Shown here one piece after another: positions 17,163 to 25,153 of a DNA stretch of 53,019 bases. This DNA is from Flemingiibacterium sp964603455 (GTDB lineage Bacteria > Bacillota > Clostridia > Oscillospirales > CAG-272), in assembly GCA_964603455.1 (NCBI GenBank), contig CAZRVL010000010.1:1-53019 (forward strand), written 5' to 3'. The translations under genes were made by a program, and so were the position numbers. The notes beneath the pieces were generated by a model. That model was given only the letters and a program-made list of their open reading frames with translations. It made no database searches and was not told the origin of the DNA. The first letter of the stretch is position 1; the number at the start of each line of letters is the position of its first letter.

Positions 17163-17191
17163 TTGACAAATCCTTGGTGTTGTAGTATAAT
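17163..17191 (+). promoter_or_regulatory. Promoter of the cupin-GHL6 operon
   Basis: TTGACA, 17 bases, TATAAT. Near-consensus; the last base of the -10 abuts the operator. The leader to the first ATG is about 130 bases. Confidence 0.85.
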
Positions 17192-17212
17192 TTAGTAAAA
17201 CGTTTTACCAAA
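17191..17212. promoter_or_regulatory. LacI-family operator
   Basis: A 22-bp palindrome with one mismatched pair, perfect core GTAAAACGTTTTAC (17195-17208), placed from the end of the -10 through about +14. The central CG and symmetric arms are the classical LacI-family site, and the position would block initiation. The adjacent divergent LacI-family gene is the obvious partner. Confidence 0.82.
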
Positions 17213-17326
17213 TCACGTGGGATGGAAATAAAAAAACATTTTAGATAAATATTCGAGCTGAATTTTAATATGCTTGATAAGTAGTGGAAAAAGTCAGCTT
17301 TTGCTCGAAAGGAATGGTTAATAAGC

Positions 17327-18550
17327 ATGGAAAAGGTACACGTATCAAGGGAAGAACTGAGTTCGGTATTAAAAGCCGGAAACGGAATATTCCGACTAAC
17401 TCCGACATGGGTTCCGCGATCATTTTGCAGACCGGGACGAAGGCTTAAGCTTCATCCGGATGATTATTATGCGCTTGGTTCGGAGCGCGGTGGCATAGAC
17501 GAGCGTTGGTTTTCTTCTACGACTCATGCAGACAACGGTGAAGGAACTCCGGAGGATGAGGGACTTTCATACATCGCACTCGATGAACAGACCTCTCGCG
17601 GTGTTACTTTGAAAGAAGCAGTCGAATTATTACAGGATGAACTGCTTGGCGATATATGGAGCAAATATCGGTGCTTCCCGATATATTCAAAATTTTTTGA
17701 TAACTTAGGTCCTCTGCCGCATCATATACATCAGCGCGATGAACACGCTGCGCTAACAGGTGCGAAGGGAAAGCCGGAGATGTATTTCTTCCCTTCACAG
17801 ATGAATAACAATCCCGGTGAGTTCGGATACACCTTCTTCGGTTTGAGTCCCGAAACCACGAAGGAAGAGGTCAAAAGCGCATTGATGGCTTTCAATTCGG
17901 GCGATAATCATTTACTTGAGCTTTCGCAGGCATATAAGCTTCAAATAGATACAGGATGGGATGTGCCTCCCGGACTTTTGCACGCGCCTGGAAGTCTGTG
18001 TACATATGAACCGCAGTTTGCCTCAGATGTATTCGCTATGTATCAGTCGGTGCTGTACGGCGATCACAGAGTGGATGAATCACTTTTGTGGAAGAATTGT
18101 CCTGATGATAAGCTTGGCGATTATGATTATCTCGTGGATGTCATAGACTGGGATTTGAATACAGATCCCGAATTGCACAAGCACCGATTCATGCGCCCGA
18201 TATATGTGCGGCCGCTCGATGAGATGAAGGCTGACGGATATATCGAGGAATGGATATGCTACAGATGCAAATTGGTCTCGGCAAAGCGTCTTACAGTCCT
18301 TCCGGGCAAGAAGGCAGTCATAACCGACAATGCACCGTATGGACTTATCGCTGTGCAGGGACATGGTAGCTTCTGCGGTCATTATATCGAATCTTCCGAA
18401 CAGATCCGTTATGGTGAAGCTACCTTTGATGAATATTTTGTCAGTGAGAAAGCAGCCAAAGCAGGCGTTGTGATAGAAAATACCGGCAAGGAAGATCTTG
18501 TTATATTAAAGCATTTCCCCGAAAATCCCGATCTTGCTGATCTAATTTGA
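17327..18550 (+). CDS. Cupin protein related to mannose-6-phosphate isomerase
   Basis: 407 residues, cytosolic. The segment PLPHHIHQRDEHAALTGAKG followed by KPEMYFFP (about residues 125-155) resembles the zinc site of class I phosphomannose isomerases (HIHxxD, then GKPEMY), and VPPGLLHAPGSLC recalls the later metal-site loop. A second cupin fold (LTVLPGKKAVI, GSFCGHYIE) fills the C terminus. A sugar isomerase or epimerase role in the regulated pathway is likely, but the remainder differs from true ManA, so I do not assign the reaction. AAAGGA stands 13 bases before the ATG. It is the first gene after the LacI operator and 15 bases before the GHL6-like gene, which implies co-regulation by that repressor. 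Confidence 0.72.
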   Translation: MEKVHVSREELSSVLKAGNGIFRLTPTWVPRSFCRPGRRLKLHPDDYYALGSERGGIDERWFSSTTHADNGEGTPEDEGLSYIALDEQTSRGVTLKEAVELLQDELLGDIWSKYRCFPIYSKFFDNLGPLPHHIHQRDEHAALTGAKGKPEMYFFPSQMNNNPGEFGYTFFGLSPETTKEEVKSALMAFNSGDNHLLELSQAYKLQIDTGWDVPPGLLHAPGSLCTYEPQFASDVFAMYQSVLYGDHRVDESLLWKNCPDDKLGDYDYLVDVIDWDLNTDPELHKHRFMRPIYVRPLDEMKADGYIEEWICYRCKLVSAKRLTVLPGKKAVITDNAPYGLIAVQGHGSFCGHYIESSEQIRYGEATFDEYFVSEKAAKAGVVIENTGKEDLVILKHFPENPDLADLI

Positions 18551-18565
18551 AAAGGAACAAATGTT

Positions 18566-20566
18566 ATGAAATGGTTTGAAAAAAGCTACAGAAGAAATCT
18601 CGTAGATATGCACATAGAGGACTGGAACGATGAGTTCTTGTCGAAATTCTCGCCGGAGGAATATTTTGAGAACTTAAAAAAAGCACATATACAATCTCCG
18701 ATGATATATTTGCAGTCTCATGTTGGTCATTGCTATTTTCCAACGAGGGTAGGACATATGCACTCGGCATTTGTCAGGCGCGAGGATATGATAAAACGTC
18801 TTGTTGATATGTGCAGAGCAGATGGTATGGATGTTGTCGGATATTACAGTCTTATCTACAACACATATGAGGAGGACAGACATCCAGAATGGCGTATAGT
18901 CAGCGGAGATGACGGAAAATCGAACCGTCAGCGCACTAACAGCCGATATGGTCTTTGCTGTCCGAACAATCCCGAATACCGTAAATTTCTGCGTGAACAG
19001 ATAAGCGAGATAGCAGATTATTTTACGCTTGACGGAATGTTCTATGATATGACCTTCTGGCCTGCCGTATGCCGATGCGAACACTGCATGAAGATATATC
19101 GTGAGCACGGTATTGATACTATACCGCCGAAGAATTATGCCGATCCCGTTTATATGAAGGTAATGAAGCTCAGGACTGAGATGATGGGGGATTTTGCAAG
19201 GTATGTCACAGAATTGACTCATGAGATAATGCCCGGAGTATCGGTCGAGCATAATTATGCAAATGCCGTTGCATCCGATTCGGTCGAGATCGGAATATCC
19301 GAGCTTGTAAACGATCAATGTGATTACACCGGCGGCGATCTGTACGGCGATCTGTATAATCATTCCTTCACTGCAAAATACTACTATGCGGTGTCAAAAA
19401 ATTCTCCTTTTGAATATATGACCTGCCGCTGTGACAGATCACTCTCCGCGCATACTGTAACTAAATCCGAGGAGAGACTTTCGACTGAGGTCATGCTGAC
19501 GGCGGCACATCACGGTGCATCGTTTATCATAGACGCTATCGATCCGATCGGAACTCTCGACAGCCGTGTATATGAGCGTATAGGTAAGGTTTTTGAGCGT
19601 CAGATGCCGTATGAACGGTATTTCGGCGGTGAGCTTTTGACCGATGTCGGCGTATATTATTCGACAACGGGACGATATAATTCGAGAGGGCTGAATTTCA
19701 ATTCGAGATCATGTGCGATAGGTGGGACTAAAGCCATGATAGAAGCACATATCCCGGTAGGTGTCGCGGCAAATTCAACAACCAAAAAACTCAATTACAA
19801 GGCTGTTTTGGCAGGCGGTATCGCGGGCATTTCGGCTGAGAATCGTGCCGATATAATAGAATATGTCAAAAACGGCGGAGTTTTGTATTTGTCAGGCGTT
19901 GAGGAGTCGGAGCTTATATATGAGCTTCTGAGAGCTAAGCCTGATGGATATACTTCAGAAGGCTTTGTCTATCTTGCGCCAACCGAATACGGACAGAGAC
20001 TTTTCGGAGAGTTCAACAAGGACTATCCGCTTCCGACCGAGCTGTCGCTTCCGAAATTGAGCTTTGAGGATGATGATTACAAGGTTCTTGCGACTATGAA
20101 GCTGCCGTATACTAAGTCTTCGGACAAAAAATTTGCCTCGATACATTCAAATCCTCCGGGTGTGCTTACAGATATTCCGGCACTCATCGAACGAAGATTT
20201 GGGAACGGAACTGTAATATGGTCGGCTGCACCGATAGAAAACGATGGAAGACTTTCGCACAATAAATTACTATGTGAGATAATAAGAGGATATATCACGC
20301 CGACTGTGAAAACCAATGCACCGAGACAGGTAGAGCTGACGCTTTTCAAGTGCGATGACGGTATGCAGCTTTGTGCGGTAGATTTGCTATGCACGGATGA
20401 GCTTTTGCCTATACGCTCCTTCGAGGTAGAGATAGAGTGCGAAAAGCCTTGCAAAGTGGTGAAGGTCGGAGATGATTCGGATATAGTCTTCTCTTATAAG
20501 GACGGCAGAGTGAGATTTTTTGTAGATGATCTCGTTATGTTCGAAATGTTCAGAATAATAAAATAA
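18566..20566 (+). CDS. Putative glycoside hydrolase (GHL6-like) with a trimerisation-like domain
   Basis: 666 residues, cytosolic. The N-terminal region is TIM-barrel-like (about 1-370): HVGHCYFPTRVGH, GMDVVGYYSLIYN, then LDGMFYDMTFWPAVCRCEHC, a pattern seen in the alpha-amylase/fucosidase-like clan and the hypothetical glycosidase 6 family; Asp in FYDM is a candidate nucleophile. Residues 370-560 look like the beta-galactosidase trimerisation (glutamine-amidotransferase-like) domain: VGVYYSTTGRYNS, IIEYVKNGGVLYLSG, FGNGTVIWSAAP. A small beta domain closes it. The two CxxC-like pairs in CRCEHC could bind zinc. AAAAGGA precedes the start. The substrate is unknown; regulation is by the LacI operator upstream. 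Confidence 0.72.
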   Translation: MKWFEKSYRRNLVDMHIEDWNDEFLSKFSPEEYFENLKKAHIQSPMIYLQSHVGHCYFPTRVGHMHSAFVRREDMIKRLVDMCRADGMDVVGYYSLIYNTYEEDRHPEWRIVSGDDGKSNRQRTNSRYGLCCPNNPEYRKFLREQISEIADYFTLDGMFYDMTFWPAVCRCEHCMKIYREHGIDTIPPKNYADPVYMKVMKLRTEMMGDFARYVTELTHEIMPGVSVEHNYANAVASDSVEIGISELVNDQCDYTGGDLYGDLYNHSFTAKYYYAVSKNSPFEYMTCRCDRSLSAHTVTKSEERLSTEVMLTAAHHGASFIIDAIDPIGTLDSRVYERIGKVFERQMPYERYFGGELLTDVGVYYSTTGRYNSRGLNFNSRSCAIGGTKAMIEAHIPVGVAANSTTKKLNYKAVLAGGIAGISAENRADIIEYVKNGGVLYLSGVEESELIYELLRAKPDGYTSEGFVYLAPTEYGQRLFGEFNKDYPLPTELSLPKLSFEDDDYKVLATMKLPYTKSSDKKFASIHSNPPGVLTDIPALIERRFGNGTVIWSAAPIENDGRLSHNKLLCEIIRGYITPTVKTNAPRQVELTLFKCDDGMQLCAVDLLCTDELLPIRSFEVEIECEKPCKVVKVGDDSDIVFSYKDGRVRFFVDDLVMFEMFRIIK

Positions 20567-20568
20567 AA

Positions 20569-20594
20569 GGATCTCCTCAAAATCGAGGAGATCC
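20569..20594. terminator. Terminator after the GHL6-like gene
   Basis: GGATCTCCTC pairs with GAGGAGATCC (10 bp, 6-base loop). On the minus strand the tail is TTTTATTTT, so it can also serve the EamA gene. Confidence 0.85.
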
Positions 20595-20598
20595 ACAG

Positions 20599-20627
20599 AG
20601 CATTCTTCATATGAAAGGATGCTTTTT
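20599..20627 (+). terminator. Second hairpin with T-run
   Basis: AGCAT and ATGCT enclose the self-complementary TTCATATGAA; seven Ts follow. It backs up the preceding terminator on the plus strand. Confidence 0.65.
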
Positions 20628-21518
20628 TTAACCTATGCTTCCCGAAGCCAGCATGAGTGCGCAGACTCCGATCAGCATTCCGATCCATTGCGAACGTGCC
20701 AATTTCTCGCGGAAGAGAAATACACCTGCAAGAGTCGATAATATTATTACAGAGCCGTTGAAGGTAGGGAAGAAGACAACTCCCGGAAGTGCGCCGGACA
20801 GGGTAACATTTAAACGGTTGTACAGGCAGGCACATACACCGCAGGTGATAACATATGGTATCGCTGAGCGTGGAACATGTGGTTTTCTGTCCTTTCCGAT
20901 AAGGAACGATGTAATGAGAAATGTGAGCGAAGCAGTCAAAGCTGCGATCATAAGCATTTCATCGACATTAGAAGCCGAGCTTGAACGCTGCTGCATTTTG
21001 AATATTATTCCGGTCGCCGCGCTGCAAACAAAGAATCCGGCACACCAAAATTTCCAGCTTTTATCCGATTTCCCGCCCTTTGGTGCGACTATGAAGAATA
21101 GCGAGATTATAAGGAGCAGAACTCCAAGCCATTGAAGCATCGACGCATCCTCATGAAGAATAAACACTCCGAAGGCTGTCGAGATCAGCAAGGATGAACA
21201 GCCTATAAATGAGGTCAGAGAGACCGGACCGCTTGCGAGAGCCTGCATCTTGCAGAGCAGGAACGCAGCCGAGACGAGTCCGTAGAAAATTCCCCAGGAT
21301 ACTGTGCTGAGATCGAAATCGAGTCCCGAATATATGCCTTTTGAAAACAGAATGACTATCCAGACAGCCGAAGCGCAGGAATTGAACAGAAGGACATCCT
21401 TGAGTCCTTCAAGACCGCGGTTTGAAAATTTATGCAGCAGCAGATTGTTTGCGAATGCGCATATTATCGACAGGATCAAAAGAATATAAGTATTAATAGC
21501 TATCACCATAACCACCAT
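20628..21518 (-). CDS. EamA/DMT-superfamily membrane transporter
   Basis: 296 residues made of about ten hydrophobic helices in two repeats of five, the standard plan of EamA transporters; the second repeat begins near WKFWCAGFFVCSAATGIIF. Conserved-looking spots are LASGPVSLTSFIGCSSLL and the terminal FREKLARSQWIGMLIGVCALMLAS. Such proteins export or import small metabolites or sugars; the ligand is not predictable. The ATG at 21518 follows GAGAG and an AT-rich hairpin (CTCTTTT/AAAAGAG); an ATG 9 bases later is an alternative. It is convergent with the GHL6-like gene and stands alone. Confidence 0.85.
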   Translation of the reverse strand: MVVMVIAINTYILLILSIICAFANNLLLHKFSNRGLEGLKDVLLFNSCASAVWIVILFSKGIYSGLDFDLSTVSWGIFYGLVSAAFLLCKMQALASGPVSLTSFIGCSSLLISTAFGVFILHEDASMLQWLGVLLLIISLFFIVAPKGGKSDKSWKFWCAGFFVCSAATGIIFKMQQRSSSASNVDEMLMIAALTASLTFLITSFLIGKDRKPHVPRSAIPYVITCGVCACLYNRLNVTLSGALPGVVFFPTFNGSVIILSTLAGVFLFREKLARSQWIGMLIGVCALMLASGSIG

Positions 21519-21648
21519 AACTCTCTTTTAAAAAGAGTCCTTTCATTTTACTATAATATTATACACAAGATCCTTGAAAAAGTCAATACGCATAAATATC
21601 AAAAAACTGCGATTTTATATCATGTTTTTAAAAAACTGCGATAGTGTG

Positions 21649-23727
21649 TCAGTCGTTTATAGTAGAAAGACGGAACATACCGGTATAGCTTTCTATGGAT
21701 TTATCGCCTGTTTCACCGTTGCTGTAGTCAGCGTATGTATATTCTATATCATAATGTACCATATAGTTTGTATCAACAAATGTGAGCTGGCATATATCAG
21801 AGTTGTAGCTTGTACCTATCAAGGCTAATCGCGACAATATCTCATATCTATCATTTGTGTCGGTTATTTCAGTCTCTTCACCTGTGCGAAGGTCTATCAC
21901 GCTCATGCTGCTGATCACTTTGGAAAGTTCCTTCACATATTCATCCGGAGCGACATTTGAGCAGCCTGCCTTATATAACAGCTCTGTCGTATTTTTCATT
22001 CCGAAGCTAATCGGTATGTATATCCTGTTCAAAGGAGAGTACATATTTTTCGGGATATTTCTTTTCGGTGCGAATGTTCCGTATATCTGATTCTGGAAAC
22101 TGTCGAAGTTTACATTACTGAGATCTGAAACGAGCGCATTTTTTAAATTTTTAAATTCATTTTTCAGTTCACCGTTATAATTAAGAATATCGTAGTCGTA
22201 GTATCTAAGAGTTTGCTCTCCGAATGAATATGAATATCCTAAATTCATATATGAAGCTCCATTGGTAAACGATAGGCTTTCTATTACCTGACGGTACTGA
22301 TCACTGAACTCCTTGCTGTTGAGAATTGTCTTTATCAGATCTATCACTCCATTTTTGTTGTAAAGTGTGACATCTTTTGCCATAGGAGTACCTATTGATG
22401 GGTAGAATACTATATTGAGGTCGAGTCGTGTATAAAGGTCGTATATATAATAATCATCCCAATAGTTTTCAGTTGTATTTATGTCTTTTGAGTTTGGCTC
22501 GTCACTTTTTTCGTAGAGCTGGCGGATCGCTTCCATTACCTCTTTATCGGTGAATGTGAACATATATGTGTTGTCCGAAATCATAAATTCGACTTTCGAC
22601 AGCGATTTTGGTATCGAACTGTTTATTCCGAATATGTTATTCATGCAGAGCAGCATCCAAACTGCTACTACCGCCGCATATATACCTGCGCCCTTAAGAC
22701 CGCGGAACATCGCCTTTGCCGATTTGTGCAGCACTGTATTTGCGAGCATGAAGGTCAGGAGTCCGCCGCATATCATTCCGAATATCGTCCAGACCGCGCT
22801 GTTCATCATATAGTAAAACAATAGACCGCCGGCGAGAGTCATTGGGAAGACGACTGAATATTTGATTACTTCACCGAGTATTGGAAATATGACCGAGTTC
22901 TCAGAGCGTTCGCTCTTGTAGTTTAGACAGATGAAATATGCTACCACGAAGAGCAATATCGTTACTATAACGTATGCTATGATCTCGGAAGGAGACAGTC
23001 GGTCGAAATTAATGCAAAAACGAATTACGGGAGTCAGCTTCGAGAGTACTTCATCGTTCAAATACCAGCTTGACCACATATTATCTACGAATATCTCAAA
23101 AAATGCCACGGATACCGCGTATATCAGCGGAACGATGAATATCGCTACTGCGGTAAGTATCAGATGGACTGCGGTGACTCCGGTAACGACTCCGACTATC
23201 GAGCAGAGTGCATAGAAGAGCAGAGAATAGATGATAGCTTCACCGATCGCCAAAAGCGAATATGCCAGTATATCGAACGACATTCCCGCACCGAAAAGTA
23301 TCGTAAGTAATGCGGCTGCGTACATCAAAAGTGTCGGGACGAGCAGGATTATATAGCCCGATATTAACTGAGAAGCGAACAGCTTTCCGCGCTTTATCGG
23401 AAGGCTGTGATAGAAGTCTATCGTGACCTTTTTGTGAAGATAGCTCAGCATTATGCAGCAGACGATAACTCCGAGTACCGACATGATCGGTATCAGTACC
23501 AGTCTGATATTTTTTGACCACTCAACCATCATTTCGAGTTTTTCGTAATTCGATTCGACCACCGCATCTGACATCATAGAGAACATCATCATTATCGGTA
23601 CCGGAAGCGCAAAGAACATGATTATTGCTATTAGCAGCATTGATGTCCATTTTCTTTTCAGAGTGTTAAATATCAGCGGTATAATGCCTATGTGTTTAAT
23701 ATCAGTAGATGAGCTTTGAGAAATCAT
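21649..23727 (-). CDS. ABC-2-type transporter permease
   Basis: 692-residue membrane protein. After a short cytosolic lead (IPLIFNTLKRKWTS) come paired hydrophobic helices to about residue 360, including the segment LPIKRGKLFASQLISGYIIL typical of ABC-2 permeases, with a large mainly extracytoplasmic C-terminal domain from about 390 on. It is the membrane partner of the ATPase encoded just upstream, whose end it overlaps by 26 bases. The start at 23727 has GGAGGACAAGGG in front; a longer frame to 23748 lacks a ribosome site. Controlled by the YtrA-like regulator of the same operon, as in the bacterial Ytr system for cell-envelope stress (family knowledge). The substrate may be a peptide antibiotic or lipid. 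Confidence 0.82.
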   Translation of the reverse strand: MISQSSSTDIKHIGIIPLIFNTLKRKWTSMLLIAIIMFFALPVPIMMMFSMMSDAVVESNYEKLEMMVEWSKNIRLVLIPIMSVLGVIVCCIMLSYLHKKVTIDFYHSLPIKRGKLFASQLISGYIILLVPTLLMYAAALLTILFGAGMSFDILAYSLLAIGEAIIYSLLFYALCSIVGVVTGVTAVHLILTAVAIFIVPLIYAVSVAFFEIFVDNMWSSWYLNDEVLSKLTPVIRFCINFDRLSPSEIIAYVIVTILLFVVAYFICLNYKSERSENSVIFPILGEVIKYSVVFPMTLAGGLLFYYMMNSAVWTIFGMICGGLLTFMLANTVLHKSAKAMFRGLKGAGIYAAVVAVWMLLCMNNIFGINSSIPKSLSKVEFMISDNTYMFTFTDKEVMEAIRQLYEKSDEPNSKDINTTENYWDDYYIYDLYTRLDLNIVFYPSIGTPMAKDVTLYNKNGVIDLIKTILNSKEFSDQYRQVIESLSFTNGASYMNLGYSYSFGEQTLRYYDYDILNYNGELKNEFKNLKNALVSDLSNVNFDSFQNQIYGTFAPKRNIPKNMYSPLNRIYIPISFGMKNTTELLYKAGCSNVAPDEYVKELSKVISSMSVIDLRTGEETEITDTNDRYEILSRLALIGTSYNSDICQLTFVDTNYMVHYDIEYTYADYSNGETGDKSIESYTGMFRLSTIND

Positions 23728-24613
23728 ATCCCTTGTCCTCCATTTCACAAATAAATATTTCTTCGAGTGTCAGCGGTATGAGCTCAAAGAATGTCGGAGA
23801 TTTTGCTCTGAGAAAATCCTCTATGCGTGAGCGTTCGCCACGTGCGATGAATGTGACGAGACTTCCTCGACGTTCGAAGCTGAGTATATTCAGCGAAGTC
23901 AATTCGTCAGCTGTGATGCCGTCTGCGAAAACAGCCTGAACCTTATGAAGTCCGAGCTTCATATCATCAAGTCCCTGTTCGAATAAAAGTTCGCCCTTGT
24001 GGAGCAGAGCGACGGTATCGCATATGTCTTCCATTTCTCTTAAATTGTGAGAGGCTATGATGACCGTCATATTTCCGTCTGCGGTCTCCTCAGCGAGAAT
24101 GCGCTTAACGAGCTGTCTTACGACCGGGTCAAGACCGTCAAAGGTCTCATCGCAAAGCAGATATTTCGGTCTCGAAGCTATTCCGAGCATGACCGATGCC
24201 TGCTTTTTCATGCCTTTTGAGAAGGTCTGTATCTTTCTGTCGCAGTCGAGCTTGAATATATCGCGAAGTTTATTGAAATTTTCCTCGGAAAATGATGAAC
24301 GGACTGTTTTAAGAAAATCCTTCATCTCGTTTATCGAAGCTCCGGGCAGAAAATACTGCTCATCTGGCAGGAATACTATCTCCTGTTTTACGAGTTCGTC
24401 CTCAAATACCGGACGGTCATCGTAAGATACATATCCCGAATCCGGCTTTACGACTCCTGACATGATACGCAGCAACGTGGATTTTCCCGAGCCGTTCGAG
24501 CCTATAAGACCGAATATCGAGCCGGTATTTATGACTGCCGAGACATTATCGAGCGATTTTATCGGTGTAAGATATGAGCGATATGTCATATTTACTTGAT
24601 TTATGTTTATCAT
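23702..24613 (-). CDS. ABC transporter ATP-binding protein
   Basis: 303 residues. Walker A GSNGSGKST near residue 40, an ABC signature that is weak (FSKGMKKQ), Walker B KYLLCDETFDGLDP with the catalytic Glu, and switch His in IIASHNLREMED. It powers the ABC-2 permease downstream. The start ATGATAAAC overlaps the TGA of the GntR gene (ATGA arrangement), with GGGAGGAAGAG as ribosome site, so the two are translationally coupled. The order regulator-ATPase-permease is the YtrA-type arrangement of Firmicutes. Confidence 0.9.
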   Translation of the reverse strand: MININQVNMTYRSYLTPIKSLDNVSAVINTGSIFGLIGSNGSGKSTLLRIMSGVVKPDSGYVSYDDRPVFEDELVKQEIVFLPDEQYFLPGASINEMKDFLKTVRSSFSEENFNKLRDIFKLDCDRKIQTFSKGMKKQASVMLGIASRPKYLLCDETFDGLDPVVRQLVKRILAEETADGNMTVIIASHNLREMEDICDTVALLHKGELLFEQGLDDMKLGLHKVQAVFADGITADELTSLNILSFERRGSLVTFIARGERSRIEDFLRAKSPTFFELIPLTLEEIFICEMEDKGYDFSKLIY

Positions 24614-24987
24614 TTCTCTTCCTCCCAAACTTTGTTTAAAAGCGTTTCGACCTCTTCCTTTTTCACGCCGGCATTTTTCGAATCGACAAGTAGCTTTTCG
24701 AGTTCATGCATGATATTCTTTTTTTGAGAATCGCGCAGCTCCGACAGGTCATCCGAAATGAAGCTTCCGCGCCCGGGAACTGAAACTAAGAAGTTCATCC
24801 GTTCAAGCTCATTATAAGCGCGCTGGATAGTGTTCGGATTTATGCAAAGCTCGCCTGCAAGGCTTCTGACGCTTGGCAGCTGTTCGCCCGGAGCTATATT
24901 TCCGAGCAGAACATTTTCGCGTATATTGTCTATTAGCTGCTCGTAAACAGGCTTGCGGCTTCGCGTATCTACGGTGATGACACCCAA
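24610..24987 (-). CDS. GntR-family regulator, YtrA subfamily
   Basis: 125 residues: a winged helix-turn-helix (PVYEQLIDNIRENVLLG, EQLPSVRSLAGELCINPNTIQRAYNELE, VPGRGSFIS) and a short helical C terminus, the size of the YtrA subfamily. It probably represses its own operon with the ABC ATPase and permease. The start codon is TTG: AGGAGG lies 8 bases before it and there is no ATG at that position. An inverted repeat with 7-bp arms covers the predicted transcription start. Inducers for the group are usually envelope-active antibiotics, but none is known here. Confidence 0.9.
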   Translation of the reverse strand: MGVITVDTRSRKPVYEQLIDNIRENVLLGNIAPGEQLPSVRSLAGELCINPNTIQRAYNELERMNFLVSVPGRGSFISDDLSELRDSQKKNIMHELEKLLVDSKNAGVKKEEVETLLNKVWEEEK

Positions 24988-25000
24988 ATTATTATCCTCC

Positions 25001-25029
25001 TAACTGTATTAGTTGTATTAGAACAGTTA
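25001..25029. promoter_or_regulatory. Probable YtrA-type operator
   Basis: TAACTGT and ACAGTTA are inverted arms 15 bases apart, just downstream of the -10 box. Within it TGTATTAG occurs twice in tandem. Position and form suggest autorepression by the GntR protein. Confidence 0.7.
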
Positions 25030-25030
25030 T

Positions 25031-25059
25031 ATTATATCACATATTTCTTTTTTTGTCAA
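25031..25059 (-). promoter_or_regulatory. Promoter of the ytrA-like operon
   Basis: Minus strand TTGACA, 17 bases, TATAAT with TGA before the -10. Confidence 0.85.
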
Positions 25060-25109
25060 GAGAAATACAAAATTTTTCCGGAAAATTTTTATACAAGGAT
25101 GTGGATAAC

Positions 25110-25143
25110 AAAAAATGATAGGAAAAGCATCCTATCATTTTTT
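25110..25143. terminator. Terminator of the first ABC exporter pair
   Basis: A 14-bp perfect stem (core ATGATAGGA with TCCTATCAT, 6-base loop) flanked by A and T runs; it works for minus-strand transcripts ending at 25154. Confidence 0.88.
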
Positions 25144-25153
25144 GTATTTTAAA

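Noticed and set aside
18674..19363. 229-codon minus-strand frame inside the GHL6-like gene
   Set aside because: Antisense shadow of a gene with consistent hydrolase motifs and ribosome site.
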